From Polaromonas naphthalenivorans CJ2 (lineage in GTDB: Bacteria > Pseudomonadota > Gammaproteobacteria > Burkholderiales > Burkholderiaceae_C): a stretch of DNA of 64,000 bases. The notes under the pieces are model-generated. The model made no database searches, had not been told where the DNA came from, and saw only the letters and a list, made by a program, of their open reading frames with translations. Positions 18,408 through 28,301 of the stretch are shown here, in pieces. The first letter of the stretch is position 1; each line of letters starts with the position of its first letter. The DNA lies in NCBI RefSeq assembly GCF_000015505.1, contig NC_008757.1, positions 289,292 to 353,291 of the forward strand. The letters are read 5' to 3'. A program made the translations under genes and the position numbers.

Positions 18408-20360
18408 ATGAACCAGCAACAAGGCAAAGAAGCCTTTGATCAAAGCTTTTCTCAGATCGTTGGCGCATGGAATCAGATGCAGGGCGACGCGCTAAACTCA
18501 GCGCTGGACGCCTACAGTCAGGGCATCAAAGATTCCATCTCCAATGGCTCGGGCGGTTTCACTAACCAGTCCATAGATGTGCAGCAGGGCTTCGTAGCCG
18601 AAGCGCACCTCGTTGGCTCCTTCAACGTAGAGGCATCAGTAAAGGGGTTAAACAATCACCGCGCCACGCGCAACAGTGGGGTGCACAACGATCCCGTGGC
18701 TGATGCAGTTGTAACCACCCCCGATGGGGCGACCACCACGCACCAGATGAAGTTTTACAAGGACGGCCAAAAGACTTCTGCGGCTTTATCGCCGGAGCGG
18801 TACGACACGGTCGACAGCAAGATCGTGCCGTCCGACCAAGTCCTTGACGTGAAGGCTTCGGCCTCCAAGCAAGCTGCGCGTAACCAAGACATTCGTCCGG
18901 GCGTCTCTAAAAGCAACCAGCACACAGTCGACACGGCCACAGACAAGCTCGCATCCAAGGATGGCAAGGTTTCCAGTACAGGCCTCAAGCGCAAAGGCGA
19001 TGGCAGTGCAGAGGAACTTACCAAGAGGACCAAGGAAAACAACGAAGGGGCAGAGTACGGCGAGAAGGCCCGCGTGCGCCGCGAGTTCAACTCGATGCAG
19101 TACCGCAACGCGGCCAAGGGTGGAGCCATTGCTGGCGCTGCCAGTGAGGGCGTGAGCATCCTGATTGACATCCTGCGCAGTGACAAGCCAATGACGTTGG
19201 ATGACTGCATGGATGCAGCCACGCGTCTTGTGGCCAGCGCCGCAAAGGGTGCAGGCAACGCGCTGCTCATCACCGGCATTCAGCATGCCGGCCAGGCCAT
19301 GGTCGACGCGGCTAAAAACCAAGGCACTAAGGCTGTGGACCAGGCAATGGGCAAGCATTTGGTTAAGGGCAACGTGGCAGCAGCTGTGACACAGATCACA
19401 GTTCAGCTAGCGCAAAACCTATATCGTTTCTCCCAAGGGGAGATCGACAACCTGCAGCTCGCTTCGGCCACGGTTGGCAGCACGATGCAAATCGTGGGCG
19501 GCTCCTTGTCATACACAGCAGGCGCTGCTGTGGGTACATGGCTGGGGGCAAGCGTTCCCGCAGCGATCTCTGGCTATGCGATTGCAGGCACCACTTTTGG
19601 CGCTGTGGGCGTGATGGCCAGCGGCATGGTGTTTGGTATCGGGTTTGCGCTCGCTGCCGGCGCGTATGTCAATCACTTCTCCACCGAGGGCAGAACGCTT
19701 GCAACCAATCAGCTGAACTCCGCACTGGAACAGCTCAACGGCGGCAAGATCGACATGAGCTCCTACGTGGGCAAGGTTGCCACGATGTCGGAGATGACGT
19801 TCCAGTGGAGCGACTTGCTGCCATTCAGCGGCGCAATCTCTGTGCTCGCTGAGTACGGTCAACGCAAGAACCAGCTGCAGGCTACACGTAGCCACATCGA
19901 GTCCATGATCGATGCACTTCCAGCGCAAGAGCAGGCAATCATGCAAGAGCTGACCGACCAGTACCGCAAGGCCATCCAGCACGTGGATCAGCAGTACATG
20001 GAAGCCCGCGCCAGCATTACCAAGCAGGCTTTAGACCAGTTTGACACCTTGAGCGAACAGCTCAACGAGCACCTAGAGCAAAAGTTCTTGCTCTTTGAGC
20101 CAATTCGTAAGTCATACATCGAGCAGTCCAAGCTGATGGACTTGGAAGTGCGCAAAGCACAAGAGGACGACGAGCGAGCCAAGGTCTACAGGAGCGAGCT
20201 TTTGGACCTGCAAACCAAGCTCAACACATTCACCACCTCCGACAAAGCTGACCGAGCCCTCAAGGAAAACCTCCGGGAGACCATCGTGGTCCGCCTGGAG
20301 ATGCTCATCCCGCACAAGACGGGCTGGGATGAGGCTTGCGAATTCCTTGAACTGCAGTAA
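18408..20360 (+). CDS. Putative QxK-nuclease/glycine-rich membrane protein, first gene of helicase operon
   Basis: 650 residues. Residues ~60-130 contain FVAEAHLVGSFN, then NDPVADAVV and THQMKFYKD, then SPERYDTVDSKIVPSDQ. The E...D...Q-x-K order matches the QxK variant of PD-(D/E)XK nucleases (as in Mrr), so an N-terminal nuclease-like domain is plausible. Residues ~365-424 are a long glycine/alanine-rich hydrophobic stretch (SGYAIAGTTFGAVGVMASG and neighbours) that could span or insert into a membrane as a glycine zipper. The C-terminal ~190 residues form a coiled coil with many Gln/Glu. It heads a tight four-gene cluster (12 bp to the next gene). Effector is my inferred role; I recognise no named family. 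Confidence 0.65.
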   Translation: MNQQQGKEAFDQSFSQIVGAWNQMQGDALNSALDAYSQGIKDSISNGSGGFTNQSIDVQQGFVAEAHLVGSFNVEASVKGLNNHRATRNSGVHNDPVADAVVTTPDGATTTHQMKFYKDGQKTSAALSPERYDTVDSKIVPSDQVLDVKASASKQAARNQDIRPGVSKSNQHTVDTATDKLASKDGKVSSTGLKRKGDGSAEELTKRTKENNEGAEYGEKARVRREFNSMQYRNAAKGGAIAGAASEGVSILIDILRSDKPMTLDDCMDAATRLVASAAKGAGNALLITGIQHAGQAMVDAAKNQGTKAVDQAMGKHLVKGNVAAAVTQITVQLAQNLYRFSQGEIDNLQLASATVGSTMQIVGGSLSYTAGAAVGTWLGASVPAAISGYAIAGTTFGAVGVMASGMVFGIGFALAAGAYVNHFSTEGRTLATNQLNSALEQLNGGKIDMSSYVGKVATMSEMTFQWSDLLPFSGAISVLAEYGQRKNQLQATRSHIESMIDALPAQEQAIMQELTDQYRKAIQHVDQQYMEARASITKQALDQFDTLSEQLNEHLEQKFLLFEPIRKSYIEQSKLMDLEVRKAQEDDERAKVYRSELLDLQTKLNTFTTSDKADRALKENLRETIVVRLEMLIPHKTGWDEACEFLELQ

Positions 20361-20372
20361 GAGATACAGATC

Positions 20373-21599
20373 ATGTTGTTGAAATGGATTGCCCATACAT
20401 GGGCTAGCTCGAACCTGCGCAAAGAAGAAGCACGCACTCAGCGTCTTTTGAGCCAGTACGACAGTGAGAAAGCTGCGTCCGATCGCCGCATTGCCGCCCG
20501 CAAGAGCGACTACCAGCGCAAGATCAAAGAGCGTCAAGAGATGCGCAACAGTGAGCTGGAGGAATACATCCAATTCATGAACAGCCGTCTGCAAGCCGCT
20601 TCGAATTACATGCCGAAGCTCGATCAGTTCCAGACTTTCACGTTCACCTGTGTGGATTCGTGGATGAAAGTGGACTTGATCCAGCAGGAAATCGACATCT
20701 ACAAGAAGAAGATTGAAGCGATCTTCACCACCATAGGTTTGATCGACGCGTACATCAGCGAGCTGACCAAACTGTCCCAGCGCCAGGGCCGTCACGTCTG
20801 GCGTGAAATGACCTCGACACGCCCGTTGACCGTCTCCAACACCTACGTGGACAAGACCAAGCGCAACGTCGACCGAGGCTCAAAGCTCAGTAATGACGAG
20901 TTCCGCAATGAACTCAAGCGCCTGCAAAGCCACCGCGAAGCCTTGTACAAAGAGGCCAAGGAGCTGATCGACCAGCGCAAGGGCTTGCACTTCAGCAAGG
21001 ACGAAGTGGAGCTGGTGCACAACGCCAACAAGCAAACCTTGGAAACCATGTACAACGAATACAGTGACCAATGGAAAGAAATCCTCAAGGGTTTCGAGTC
21101 GTACTACGCCAACACCAAGACGGAGCACGACTACGTCAACCAGTGGATGAGCCCCCTCAAGGATGGCGGCACGCTCAAGGAAATCACCGTAGTGATCAAC
21201 ACCTCGCACGAGATCATCAAGTGCGCACAAGAGAAGTACGACTTGATCAAGGATGACTTTGAGTCATATCGGGAGATTATCAAGAACGCCCGTAACTCCA
21301 ACGACTATCCATCCAACTACTCGACGATCAAGGCCAACTACGACAAGTTGCTGCCAATTGCCAAGGACCGGGGTGCCCTGATGGCTTCACGAGGCTTCTT
21401 GTACGGACGACGCGACGAGCTGCGAGGCTACATCGACAAACTCAAGCGCCTGCACCCAGACGAAGTGCTGGACACCCTCTACGCGTTACTGAGCGAAGAG
21501 CGTGAGGTCAACACATGGCAGGCCTTTGGCATCAACACATACAAGCAGCGCGTCGCGTACCGCGACAAACAAAAGGGAGTTCAACGTGCAGCAAATTGA
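20373..21599 (+). CDS. Coiled-coil protein, second gene of helicase operon
   Basis: 408 residues, highly charged and helical, with a long coiled coil from ~15 to 75 (KSDYQRKIKERQEMRNSELEE) and more heptad-like segments after 150 (ELIDQRKGLHFSKDEVELVH). No catalytic motif, signal peptide or membrane segment is clear. The AGAGATACAGATC region upstream gives a weak ribosome site; the gene starts 12 bp after its neighbour and overlaps the next gene by 14 nt. By position it may bridge the membrane/nuclease protein and the helicase. Function unknown. Confidence 0.65.
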   Translation: MLLKWIAHTWASSNLRKEEARTQRLLSQYDSEKAASDRRIAARKSDYQRKIKERQEMRNSELEEYIQFMNSRLQAASNYMPKLDQFQTFTFTCVDSWMKVDLIQQEIDIYKKKIEAIFTTIGLIDAYISELTKLSQRQGRHVWREMTSTRPLTVSNTYVDKTKRNVDRGSKLSNDEFRNELKRLQSHREALYKEAKELIDQRKGLHFSKDEVELVHNANKQTLETMYNEYSDQWKEILKGFESYYANTKTEHDYVNQWMSPLKDGGTLKEITVVINTSHEIIKCAQEKYDLIKDDFESYREIIKNARNSNDYPSNYSTIKANYDKLLPIAKDRGALMASRGFLYGRRDELRGYIDKLKRLHPDEVLDTLYALLSEEREVNTWQAFGINTYKQRVAYRDKQKGVQRAAN

Positions 21600-21972
21600 G
21601 ATGCAGTTTCAGTGGAAGCGACACGAAATGAAGGAAGTCATCGTTGCTGTGACCAAGGCAGTCATCCTTGGCTACAACACCAAGGACAAGCTCTTGGCAG
21701 CGCTGCCCATGTTCTCTACCTACCGGATCGCCCTGGCCATCGATGCGTTGATCACCGCCGATATGGCGGAGAACAACCTTGGCGTGCTTTGCATCCACCC
21801 AGACATGCAGATCGTGCTCGAGCTGCTCAAGCGCAAGTTTGTGCTGCCCATGTCTGAAGAACAGGCCAAGTCGCCTGCAGTTCGCCGCTACGTGATCAAC
21901 CAACTGGGAGCCACAAACCCTGCGGGCGTTGAAACACTCCTACGCGTCAACCCAGTTTCAGTGGAGGCCTAA
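21586..21972 (+). CDS. Small adaptor-like protein, third gene of helicase operon
   Basis: 128 residues from a GTG at 21586 preceded by AAAAGGGAG; the frame is open back to 21502 but inside the previous gene. It is helical and looks like a small winged-helix fold: KEVIVAVTKAVILGYNTKDKLLAALPMFSTYRIALAIDALITADM. The start overlaps the coiled-coil gene by 14 nt and its stop directly abuts the helicase ATG, so it is embedded in the operon. It could be a DNA-binding or adaptor subunit. No named family recognised. Confidence 0.65.
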   Translation: MQQIEMQFQWKRHEMKEVIVAVTKAVILGYNTKDKLLAALPMFSTYRIALAIDALITADMAENNLGVLCIHPDMQIVLELLKRKFVLPMSEEQAKSPAVRRYVINQLGATNPAGVETLLRVNPVSVEA

Positions 21973-23730
21973 ATGGGTGCACGTCATTCCTACATGCACA
22001 ACGGAACCGAAGTTGCATTCGACTTCGTGGATCACATCGACCACTGGCTGGAGTACCTGACAGAACTTTTAAGCACTGCCGACAGCAAATCCAAGCCCAA
22101 GGTCGAGCGCCAGATCCGCTATCTGCTGGAGTTCCGCGCCGGCACGAACTGCAACATCAACCACAACCGCCTGCTGCTGTACTACTACAGCCACCGCGCC
22201 AAGAAGGCGGGCAACGACATCTCTTTGCCTGGAGAAGATCTGTCCGGTGACAATATCAGCATGACGAAAGGCAATGGCGATGCCCAGGCCAAGATCGACG
22301 CTTTCATTGCTGAGTTTCGGACTCGCGAAGGTTCGACCTCCATGTCGATCCACCCAAGCAAGCCCATCCAAAGCGAGTACGAGCCCACCGATCCAGCCTT
22401 CAAGCTGATCCTCAAGGCTTTGGCCAGCGAAGATATGTTCTTCATACAGGGCCCACCGGGCACCGGCAAGACAACGGCTATCGTCGAGATTATCCTGCAG
22501 GTGCTCAAGTCCAAGCCCAATGCCCGCATTCTGGTGTGCTCTGAAACGCACGTGGCCGTGGACAACGCGCTAGACCGACTGGCCAAGCAGTCGCGCCCCG
22601 AGCTGATGGACTCGATCCTGCGCTACCCTGGCTTCGCCATCACGGAGTTTGAGTGCGACAGAACGCCCGAGGCAGACGCTATATCGCGAGCAGAGGCTAT
22701 CTGGCAAAAGGCCTATGGCGCGGCACCAGAGCTGACCAAGGATCTATGGGAAACATTGGAGGCATCCAAGACCCATGACGACGACATCAAGGTATCGCGC
22801 TGGCAAGGCCGCAACCTGGCAGACATGCACCAGGTGGTAGGGGTGACCTGCAACCAGATCGACCATTTGATCGACAGCGACACCCAGATGTACGACCTGG
22901 CGATCGTGGACGAATGCTCCAAGGCCACTATGCCCGAATGGCTCATGGCCATGTGCGTAGCCAAGAAATGCGTGCTGGTCGGTGACCACAAGCAGCTGCC
23001 ACCTACGTTCTGTTCGGAAGAAGCCGAAGTGCTGGAACAGATGGACGAGCGCAAGGAACGCCTGATCCGTAATGGTGTGATCGAGCGCCTGTTCGAGAAC
23101 CTGCCTACCGAGCTGAAAGGCACGCTGGGCAAGCAGTTCCGCATGCTGCCGCACATTGGGCACTTCATCTCCACCCACTTTTACAACGGGCAACTGGAGC
23201 ACCACCGCACGACGACAACCCACGAATTTCAGGACTTTGGCTGGTTTACGTACAAGTCCGGCGGCATGCGCGTGCCTGAGCAGCAGGGCCAAGAAAAGAA
23301 GATATTAATCAACAATCTGGAGCTCAAGATCATCATGGCTCGACTGGCCGAGATCCGCGTCCGTCTCAAGCAAGCCAAAACCAAGCGCAAGGTCAGCGTT
23401 GCGGTGATCACCCCGTACCGCGCCCAGTGCAAGGCATTGAAAACTGCGCTCGCAAAGTACGACTTCAGCGACCAACTGGCCGTGGAAGTCGACACCGTGG
23501 ACGCGTTCCAAGGACGCCAAGCCGACATCGTTTTTTTCTCGTTCGTGAGAAATACCGGGCCCGCAACGTTCTACGCTGACGACCGCCGTATAAACGTGGC
23601 CATTTCCCGTGCACGTGATGCCGTCTACTTAGTGGGCGACATCGACTACATACGCAGTAAGCGTCTGCCAGTGCTCGATGCACTGGCCAAGCTTGACGTG
23701 CTGATCTTGCATCGCAAGGAAGATGTCTGA
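21973..23730 (+). CDS. UPF1-like SF1 helicase, fourth gene of operon
   Basis: 585 residues. The AAA_11/AAA_12 (UPF1/DNA2/SMUBP2-like) SF1 core is complete: Walker A FIQGPPGTGKTTAIVEII (~158-175), motif II IVDECSKATMPE (~311-322), motif III GDHKQLPPT (~337-345), a C-terminal AVEVDTVDAFQGRQADIVFFS (~497-517, motif V region) and motif VI RRINVAISRARD (~537-548). The ~150 N-terminal residues are unassigned (HWLEYLTELLSTAD). Such helicases unwind RNA or DNA 5' to 3'; relatives act in Mokosh and other anti-phage systems. It starts directly after the previous stop with no gap. The partners here (a nuclease/membrane protein and a coiled coil) do not match Mokosh, so I regard this as an unassigned system. 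Confidence 0.8.
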   Translation: MGARHSYMHNGTEVAFDFVDHIDHWLEYLTELLSTADSKSKPKVERQIRYLLEFRAGTNCNINHNRLLLYYYSHRAKKAGNDISLPGEDLSGDNISMTKGNGDAQAKIDAFIAEFRTREGSTSMSIHPSKPIQSEYEPTDPAFKLILKALASEDMFFIQGPPGTGKTTAIVEIILQVLKSKPNARILVCSETHVAVDNALDRLAKQSRPELMDSILRYPGFAITEFECDRTPEADAISRAEAIWQKAYGAAPELTKDLWETLEASKTHDDDIKVSRWQGRNLADMHQVVGVTCNQIDHLIDSDTQMYDLAIVDECSKATMPEWLMAMCVAKKCVLVGDHKQLPPTFCSEEAEVLEQMDERKERLIRNGVIERLFENLPTELKGTLGKQFRMLPHIGHFISTHFYNGQLEHHRTTTTHEFQDFGWFTYKSGGMRVPEQQGQEKKILINNLELKIIMARLAEIRVRLKQAKTKRKVSVAVITPYRAQCKALKTALAKYDFSDQLAVEVDTVDAFQGRQADIVFFSFVRNTGPATFYADDRRINVAISRARDAVYLVGDIDYIRSKRLPVLDALAKLDVLILHRKEDV

Positions 23731-24096
23731 TTTGCTCAGGAGCCGACCAAGGCCGTATTCCACTTTTCAAATCTGAGTGACCGGTATTGAGAATTCGGTT
23801 TTCCCAATGACCGGTATCAGGCACATAACTCCAATGCCTGCTCCTGGTCGGTTGCGGGTGCCGCAGTCATCGAAATCGTCGCCACATTGCTGACAGTCAA
23901 GTTGCTGGTTCCAATGTCGGGTCTGAAGCAAGCAGTTTCGATTCGTCTACAGCCGCAATCAGTCTTTTGAAGATATTCCGGATAGATACTCAAAGACCGC
24001 TACCAGTTTGGCTTTTCTCAAAAAGCACTTTCGTTCGAACTGCCGCACCGCCCTGAAGCTCCTTGCCAGGCGCGGCCGCACCGCCACGGCGCTGCA
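23731..24096. other. Intergenic region with decayed dispersed repeat
   Basis: 366 bp. The words TGACCGGTAT occur twice (about 23779 and 23811), and 23857-23975 is homologous to 7035-7155. No gene is supportable. It separates the defence island from the Tim44/rep part of the plasmid. Confidence 0.5.
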
Positions 24097-24532
24097 TCAC
24101 ACCTGCTCAATGCCGGCGAGCTGCCACACGGCTGGGCTGCTGCGGGGCAGCACGAAATGCCAGACCTCGTCGATGGGCTCGGGCGGATTGACGCCTTCGG
24201 TGACCTCGCCCGTGTAGCGAACGCTGGCCACCGTTTGGTGCGGCTCCTCGGTGACGTCCTGCACACTCGCATTGAGCACCAGGATGCGCAAGGGCGGCGA
24301 GCCCATGCTGCCCTCCAGTTCGGCGAACATGCCTGGCGTCGTGACCCGGCGCAACGCCTCCTTGTTGCCCGTGCTGTTGAAGTCCTGCAATGACCGGAAG
24401 GCTTCGAGCGGCGCCAGGCCGGCGGGCGCGGGCAGGTTGATTGAACCGTTGGCTGAATCAATCAGCGATGGCGCCGGAGGAAACGCAGGGGCATTGCCAA
24501 AGCCTTGCCCGCCATAGCCGCCCTGGGTGGAG
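24097..24532 (-). pseudogene. Tim44-like domain protein, C-terminal fragment cut by IS21
   Basis: This is the second part of the gene that begins at 27929. Removing the IS21 element and one copy of its 7-bp duplication joins ...GTLVRST to QGGYGGQGFG in one frame. The fragment carries the Tim44-like fold: a helix (LEAFRSLQDFNSTGNKEALRRV), then PGMFAEL, RILVLNASVQDV, ASVRYTGEV and a final IDEVWHFVLP strand. Bacterial Tim44-like proteins are membrane-anchored with this domain outside or at the membrane. Without the N-terminal anchor this piece is probably not made. Confidence 0.85.
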
Positions 24533-24722
24533 TGCATATTTCAGTCCATCGTGGACGGTGTTTCAGGCTGATCGTGGACGCGATTTCAGCGTGATCGTGG
24601 ACGGCATTTCAAATTGATCGTGGACGCTGTTTCAAACTGATCGTGGACGATATTTTGGGGGGATACGGGCAAGTGATTTCTTAAACCCGGCATAGGCTCG
24701 ACGCTTTTTCGCGAAAGAGTCC

Positions 24723-26261
24723 ATGCCAACCAACAGAATCACCATGCGCCAAATCCGAGAATCCCTGCGCCTGCACCTGCAGGCCAACCTGAGCTACAAC
24801 GAGGTAGGCCGTAACCTCAAGATATCCAAAAGCGTAGTCGGCAAATACATGTCACTGGCGCGTGTGGCCGGTGTTGACTGGTCCGTTGCACAAACCTTGA
24901 GCGACCAAGAGCTGGAGGCCAAGCTGTACAAGGCAGCGTTACCGCGCAACAGCAAACAAGCACTGCCTGACTTTGCCCAGATACACACTGAGCTCAAACG
25001 CGCCGGTGTCACCCTGCAACTGCTGTGGGAGGAATACGCCAAGGGCAACGACCTGGCCTTCAAGTACACCAGCTTTTGCGTCAAATACCGGGAGTGGGCC
25101 ATGGGGCTGAAGCGCTCCATGCGCCAGACCCATATTGCCGGTGAGAAACTCTTTGTTGACTACGCCGGTCAAACCGTCCCGCTGATTGATGCCGGCACCG
25201 GCGAAATCACCAAGGCACAGATATTTGTGGCCACCCTTGGCGCCTCCAACTACACCTTCGCCTGTGCCACGGCGCGCCAGACCACAGCCGACTGGATTGG
25301 CGCCCAGGTGCTGGCATTGGAGTATTTCGGTGGTGTGCCACGCCTGATCGTGCCAGACCAAACCCGCTCCCTGATCAAAAACCCGTGCAGCTACGACCCG
25401 CAGAACAACCGTCTGTATGAAGAATTCGCCGCCCACTACGGTTGTGCCCTGCTGGCAGCAAGGCCGGCTCACCCCAGAGACAAGCCCAAAGTCGAGAACG
25501 CCGTCCTGGTCGTTGAACGCTGGATACTGGCACGCCTGCGTAATCGCAAGTTCTTCAGTCTCATGGAGCTCAACCACGCCATTGCGCTGCTCCTGAACGA
25601 TTTGAACCAGCGCGCCTTCAAAAAGCTGCCCGGCAACAGGCGCAGTGCCTTTGAGCAGCTTGATGCTCCAGCCCTGCGTCCACTGCCGGCCAAACGCTTT
25701 GAGTTATTCCGCTGGAAATCGGCCAAGGTCAATGTCGACTACCACGTGGAATTTGACGGCCATTACTACAGCGTGCCCCACACCCTGGTGCGCACCACCG
25801 TGGAACTGCGCGCCAGTGACACCTTGCTGGAATGTTATTCCTCCAACCAGCGCGTGGCTTGCCACGCTGTCAGCCCCAAGCGCGGTGCCCACACCACCAC
25901 GCCTGAGCATATGCCTGCGTCGCACCGGGCGCATCTGGAGTGGACCCCGCAAAAGCTCATCGACTGGGGCCTGCGCATTGGCGTGAGCACCGCAGCGGTG
26001 GTGACCTGGCAGCTTGAACACCGCGCCCATCCTGAACAGGGCTACCGGGCTTGTTTGGGCTTGCAGCGCTTGGCACGCGAATTCACGCCGGCCAGGCTGG
26101 AGGCGGCCTGCACCCGAGCACTGGCCATTCGCTCCCTTACCTACCGCAGCGTGGCCTCCATTCTCAAAACAGGCTTGGATCGTCAGCAAAACCTGCCCAC
26201 CATGACACCGGGCGCGCTCCCGGCGCACGACAACATCCGTGGCGCAGATTATTTCCACTGA
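24723..26261 (+). CDS. istA: IS21-family transposase IstA
   Basis: 512 residues. The N-terminal helix-turn-helix is [32 protein letters not shown]. The DDE integrase core has Asp in [10 protein letters not shown], Asp in [10 protein letters not shown] and Glu in [11 protein letters not shown], the classic IS21 positions, followed by the C-terminal Mu-type DNA-binding region ([14 protein letters not shown]). It lies inside the terminal repeats and is followed after 41 bp by istB. All catalytic residues are present. Confidence 0.95.
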   Translation: MPTNRITMRQIRESLRLHLQANLSYNEVGRNLKISKSVVGKYMSLARVAGVDWSVAQTLSDQELEAKLYKAALPRNSKQALPDFAQIHTELKRAGVTLQLLWEEYAKGNDLAFKYTSFCVKYREWAMGLKRSMRQTHIAGEKLFVDYAGQTVPLIDAGTGEITKAQIFVATLGASNYTFACATARQTTADWIGAQVLALEYFGGVPRLIVPDQTRSLIKNPCSYDPQNNRLYEEFAAHYGCALLAARPAHPRDKPKVENAVLVVERWILARLRNRKFFSLMELNHAIALLLNDLNQRAFKKLPGNRRSAFEQLDAPALRPLPAKRFELFRWKSAKVNVDYHVEFDGHYYSVPHTLVRTTVELRASDTLLECYSSNQRVACHAVSPKRGAHTTTPEHMPASHRAHLEWTPQKLIDWGLRIGVSTAAVVTWQLEHRAHPEQGYRACLGLQRLAREFTPARLEAACTRALAIRSLTYRSVASILKTGLDRQQNLPTMTPGALPAHDNIRGADYFH

Positions 26262-26302
26262 ACACACGCCTACCCAACAAACCAAACACGACAGGACAGA
26301 CC

Positions 26303-27034
26303 ATGAACGAACAGACCCTTACCCAATTACGCAGCCTGCGCCTGGATGGCATGGTGCGCGCCATTGAAGAGCAAGCCACCAGCATCGCGGTCAGCGCCCT
26401 GGGTTTTGATGAAAGATTCTCCCTGCTGGTGCAGCGCGAGGTGGCATGGCGCGATGAGCGCCGGGTCGAGCGTCTGCTTAAAGCCGCCAAACTCAAAGTG
26501 AGCTCAGCCTGTGTCGAAGATATCAATTGGCGCGCCAGTCGCGCACTTGATCGCGCCCTGGTGACTGCCTTGGCCGGGGGTGATTGGCTTCGCAATGCGC
26601 AGAATCTGCTGATCACCGGTGCCACCGGTTGTGGCAAGACCTGGCTGGCGTGTGCCTTGGCGCATCAAGCCGCTCGCTTAGGCTTCTCGGTGCTGTACGT
26701 GCGCGCCGGGCGGCTCTTTGATGAACTGCATGTCGCCCATGGTGATGGCAGCCTTAATCGGCGAATGAGTCAACTGGCCAAGCTTGATTTACTGGTGATT
26801 GATGACTTTGCCATTTCTCCAATGGGCGCGCCCGAGAGAAACGATTTGCTGGAGGTGCTCGATGATCGGGTGGGCACGCGCTCGACGTTGATCACCAGTC
26901 AATTGCCGGTAAAAGCCTGGCATACCTATCTGGACGATCCAACGCTGGCCGATGCCATTCTCGATCGTGTCGTGCACAGCAGCCACCGGATTGATCTCAA
27001 GGGCGCCACGCTGCGAGATCCGAATACAAATTGA
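26303..27034 (+). CDS. istB: IS21-family helper ATPase IstB
   Basis: 243 residues from the ATG at 26303 ([17 protein letters not shown]); the frame opens earlier over istA but that part is not IstB. It is an AAA+ ATPase of the DnaC/IstB type: Walker [19 protein letters not shown], Walker [13 protein letters not shown], sensor [11 protein letters not shown]. It acts with IstA in target selection and transposition. The length is near the family norm of 240-260. Confidence 0.95.
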   Translation: MNEQTLTQLRSLRLDGMVRAIEEQATSIAVSALGFDERFSLLVQREVAWRDERRVERLLKAAKLKVSSACVEDINWRASRALDRALVTALAGGDWLRNAQNLLITGATGCGKTWLACALAHQAARLGFSVLYVRAGRLFDELHVAHGDGSLNRRMSQLAKLDLLVIDDFAISPMGAPERNDLLEVLDDRVGTRSTLITSQLPVKAWHTYLDDPTLADAILDRVVHSSHRIDLKGATLRDPNTN

Positions 27035-27338
27035 TTGCCTTGCCCACTCAACACCGTCGGGCGTCAACTTGGTAATGCATGGGTACATGCACAACCGGGG
27101 GGCCTGCCGGCGGCCCTGGCAGGGGCCTAAGAAATTAGAAATTCCAGACACAGGAAACCAGAAGGCAGACTTCAGGAATCAAAAGCCATCGCTTCGCGCC
27201 TGCCCATGGCGCGCTGGCATTGCGATGTTTGAGATACATTAATTCCTCGCTTGCGCGCATCCCTGCGCGTCCACGATGGCGCTGAAACATCGTCCACGAT
27301 CAGTTTGAAACAGGCGTCCACGATCGCTGAAATACGCA

Positions 27339-27929
27339 GGTGGAGCGCACCAAGGTGCCCGAACGGTATTTCCTCCAGACGAAAAATGCCGCGCTGGCCA
27401 AAAGCAGCACCAGCAAGAGGCCGGTCAAGCCGCCCAGACCCGACGAGCCAGGGGCTGCGGCAAGCGCGCCGCCCGCTGCGTTTGAATTGAATCCGGCATT
27501 GCCGTCGCTGCCATTGCCGTTGTTGTTGGCAGCGCTGTTGCCCGCGCCGTGGTTGCTCAGGGCGTAGCCGGCCAGTGCGCCGACAGCGGCGCCGGCCAGG
27601 GCGGGCTTGACCCAGCCGGGCGTTCCGGGCGCGGGCGCCACGGGCGCGACAGGCGCCGGGGCGGCTTGCTGCACGGGCGCGATGGGCCGCACAGGCGCGG
27701 CGGGCGGCGGGGTGCGGGTCGCCTGCATGACCTGGGGCCGCTGCATGCCCACCGACTGGCCCGACCCCAGGCGGCCGGGACTTTGGTACTGCGCGCCCGA
27801 GGGGGCAGGGCGGGCGCCGGCGGGCGCGGGGCGGGGGCTCCCCAGGCGGGCGTTGGCCAGCGGCATTTGCCCCATCAGGAGCGCAAAGCAGGTGAGCGAG
27901 GCAGTCAGTTTTCGGGTGGCGGTTTTCAT
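27339..27929 (-). pseudogene. Tim44-like domain protein, N-terminal fragment cut by IS21
   Basis: The start is the ATG at 27929, preceded by AAAGGAAACC; the longer frame to 28133 is not needed. It has a signal/anchor helix (LTASLTCFALLMGQMPLANA) and a long proline/alanine-rich linker with RPAPAGARPAP and PAPVAPVAPAPG. A glycine/asparagine-rich stretch (SNHGAGNSAANNNGNGSDG) and a transmembrane helix GLTGLLLVLLLASAAFFVW then RKYRSG follow. This is the usual N-terminal half of bacterial Tim44-like membrane proteins. The IS follows directly after RSGTLVRS. The C-terminal half is at 24097-24532. Confidence 0.85.
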
Positions 27930-28098
27930 CAAGGTTTCCTTTGGGCAATTGCAGCCGTGTTCAATGCGTGTAGATGCGGCTTGAAAAGCCGGCTGCAAGA
28001 CTGAGGGTAACGCAACCAATGCCGCGAGCAAGGAAGCTGCAAGCCGGGCAGGACTCTCTGGCAATGCATGCGCGGCGACCGCTTGATAGCCTGTTTTT

Positions 28099-28272
28099 TT
28101 AAGGGGCGGCACACTTGCGCAACGCAATTGCAACGAACGGACTGGCTATTGCCAGCGGGGCCAGATACGTCGAGACAACGCCTCGGCCGATAAGCGTGGC
28201 TTCCAGCAGCCAGGCAATGGTGATTCCAAGGCCAAGGCCCAGCACAAAGCCAGAGGCGATGGTATTTTTCAT
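28099..28272 (-). CDS. Small two-helix membrane protein (57 residues)
   Basis: MKNTIASGFVLGLGLGITIAW is followed by LLEATLIGRGVVS and a second hydrophobic helix YLAPLAIASPFVAIAL, ending RKCAAP. It is too short for most gene finders but has two clear membrane helices with positive termini. It lies between the Tim44-like gene and rep on the same strand; the stop is followed by a run of A in the transcript. Function unknown. Confidence 0.6.
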   Translation of the reverse strand: MKNTIASGFVLGLGLGITIAWLLEATLIGRGVVSTYLAPLAIASPFVAIALRKCAAP

Positions 28273-28301
28273 GCGTCAATCAATCAGGCGATTGCTGCAA
28301 C

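Larger units (their letters stand above)
24533..27338 (+). mobile_element. IS21-family insertion sequence, 2806 bp, 7-bp target duplication
   Basis: The ends are TGCATATTTCAG (24533) and its inverted partner CTGAAATACGCA (ending 27338). Inside the left end are five spaced copies of a GATCGTGGACG-type repeat, and the right end has three in inverse orientation (CGTCCACGATC), as expected for IS21 transposase-binding sites. GGTGGAG flanks both sides (24526-24532 and 27339-27345). It carries istA and istB. Removing it restores the Tim44-like gene exactly, so the insertion is recent and clean. Confidence 0.9.
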
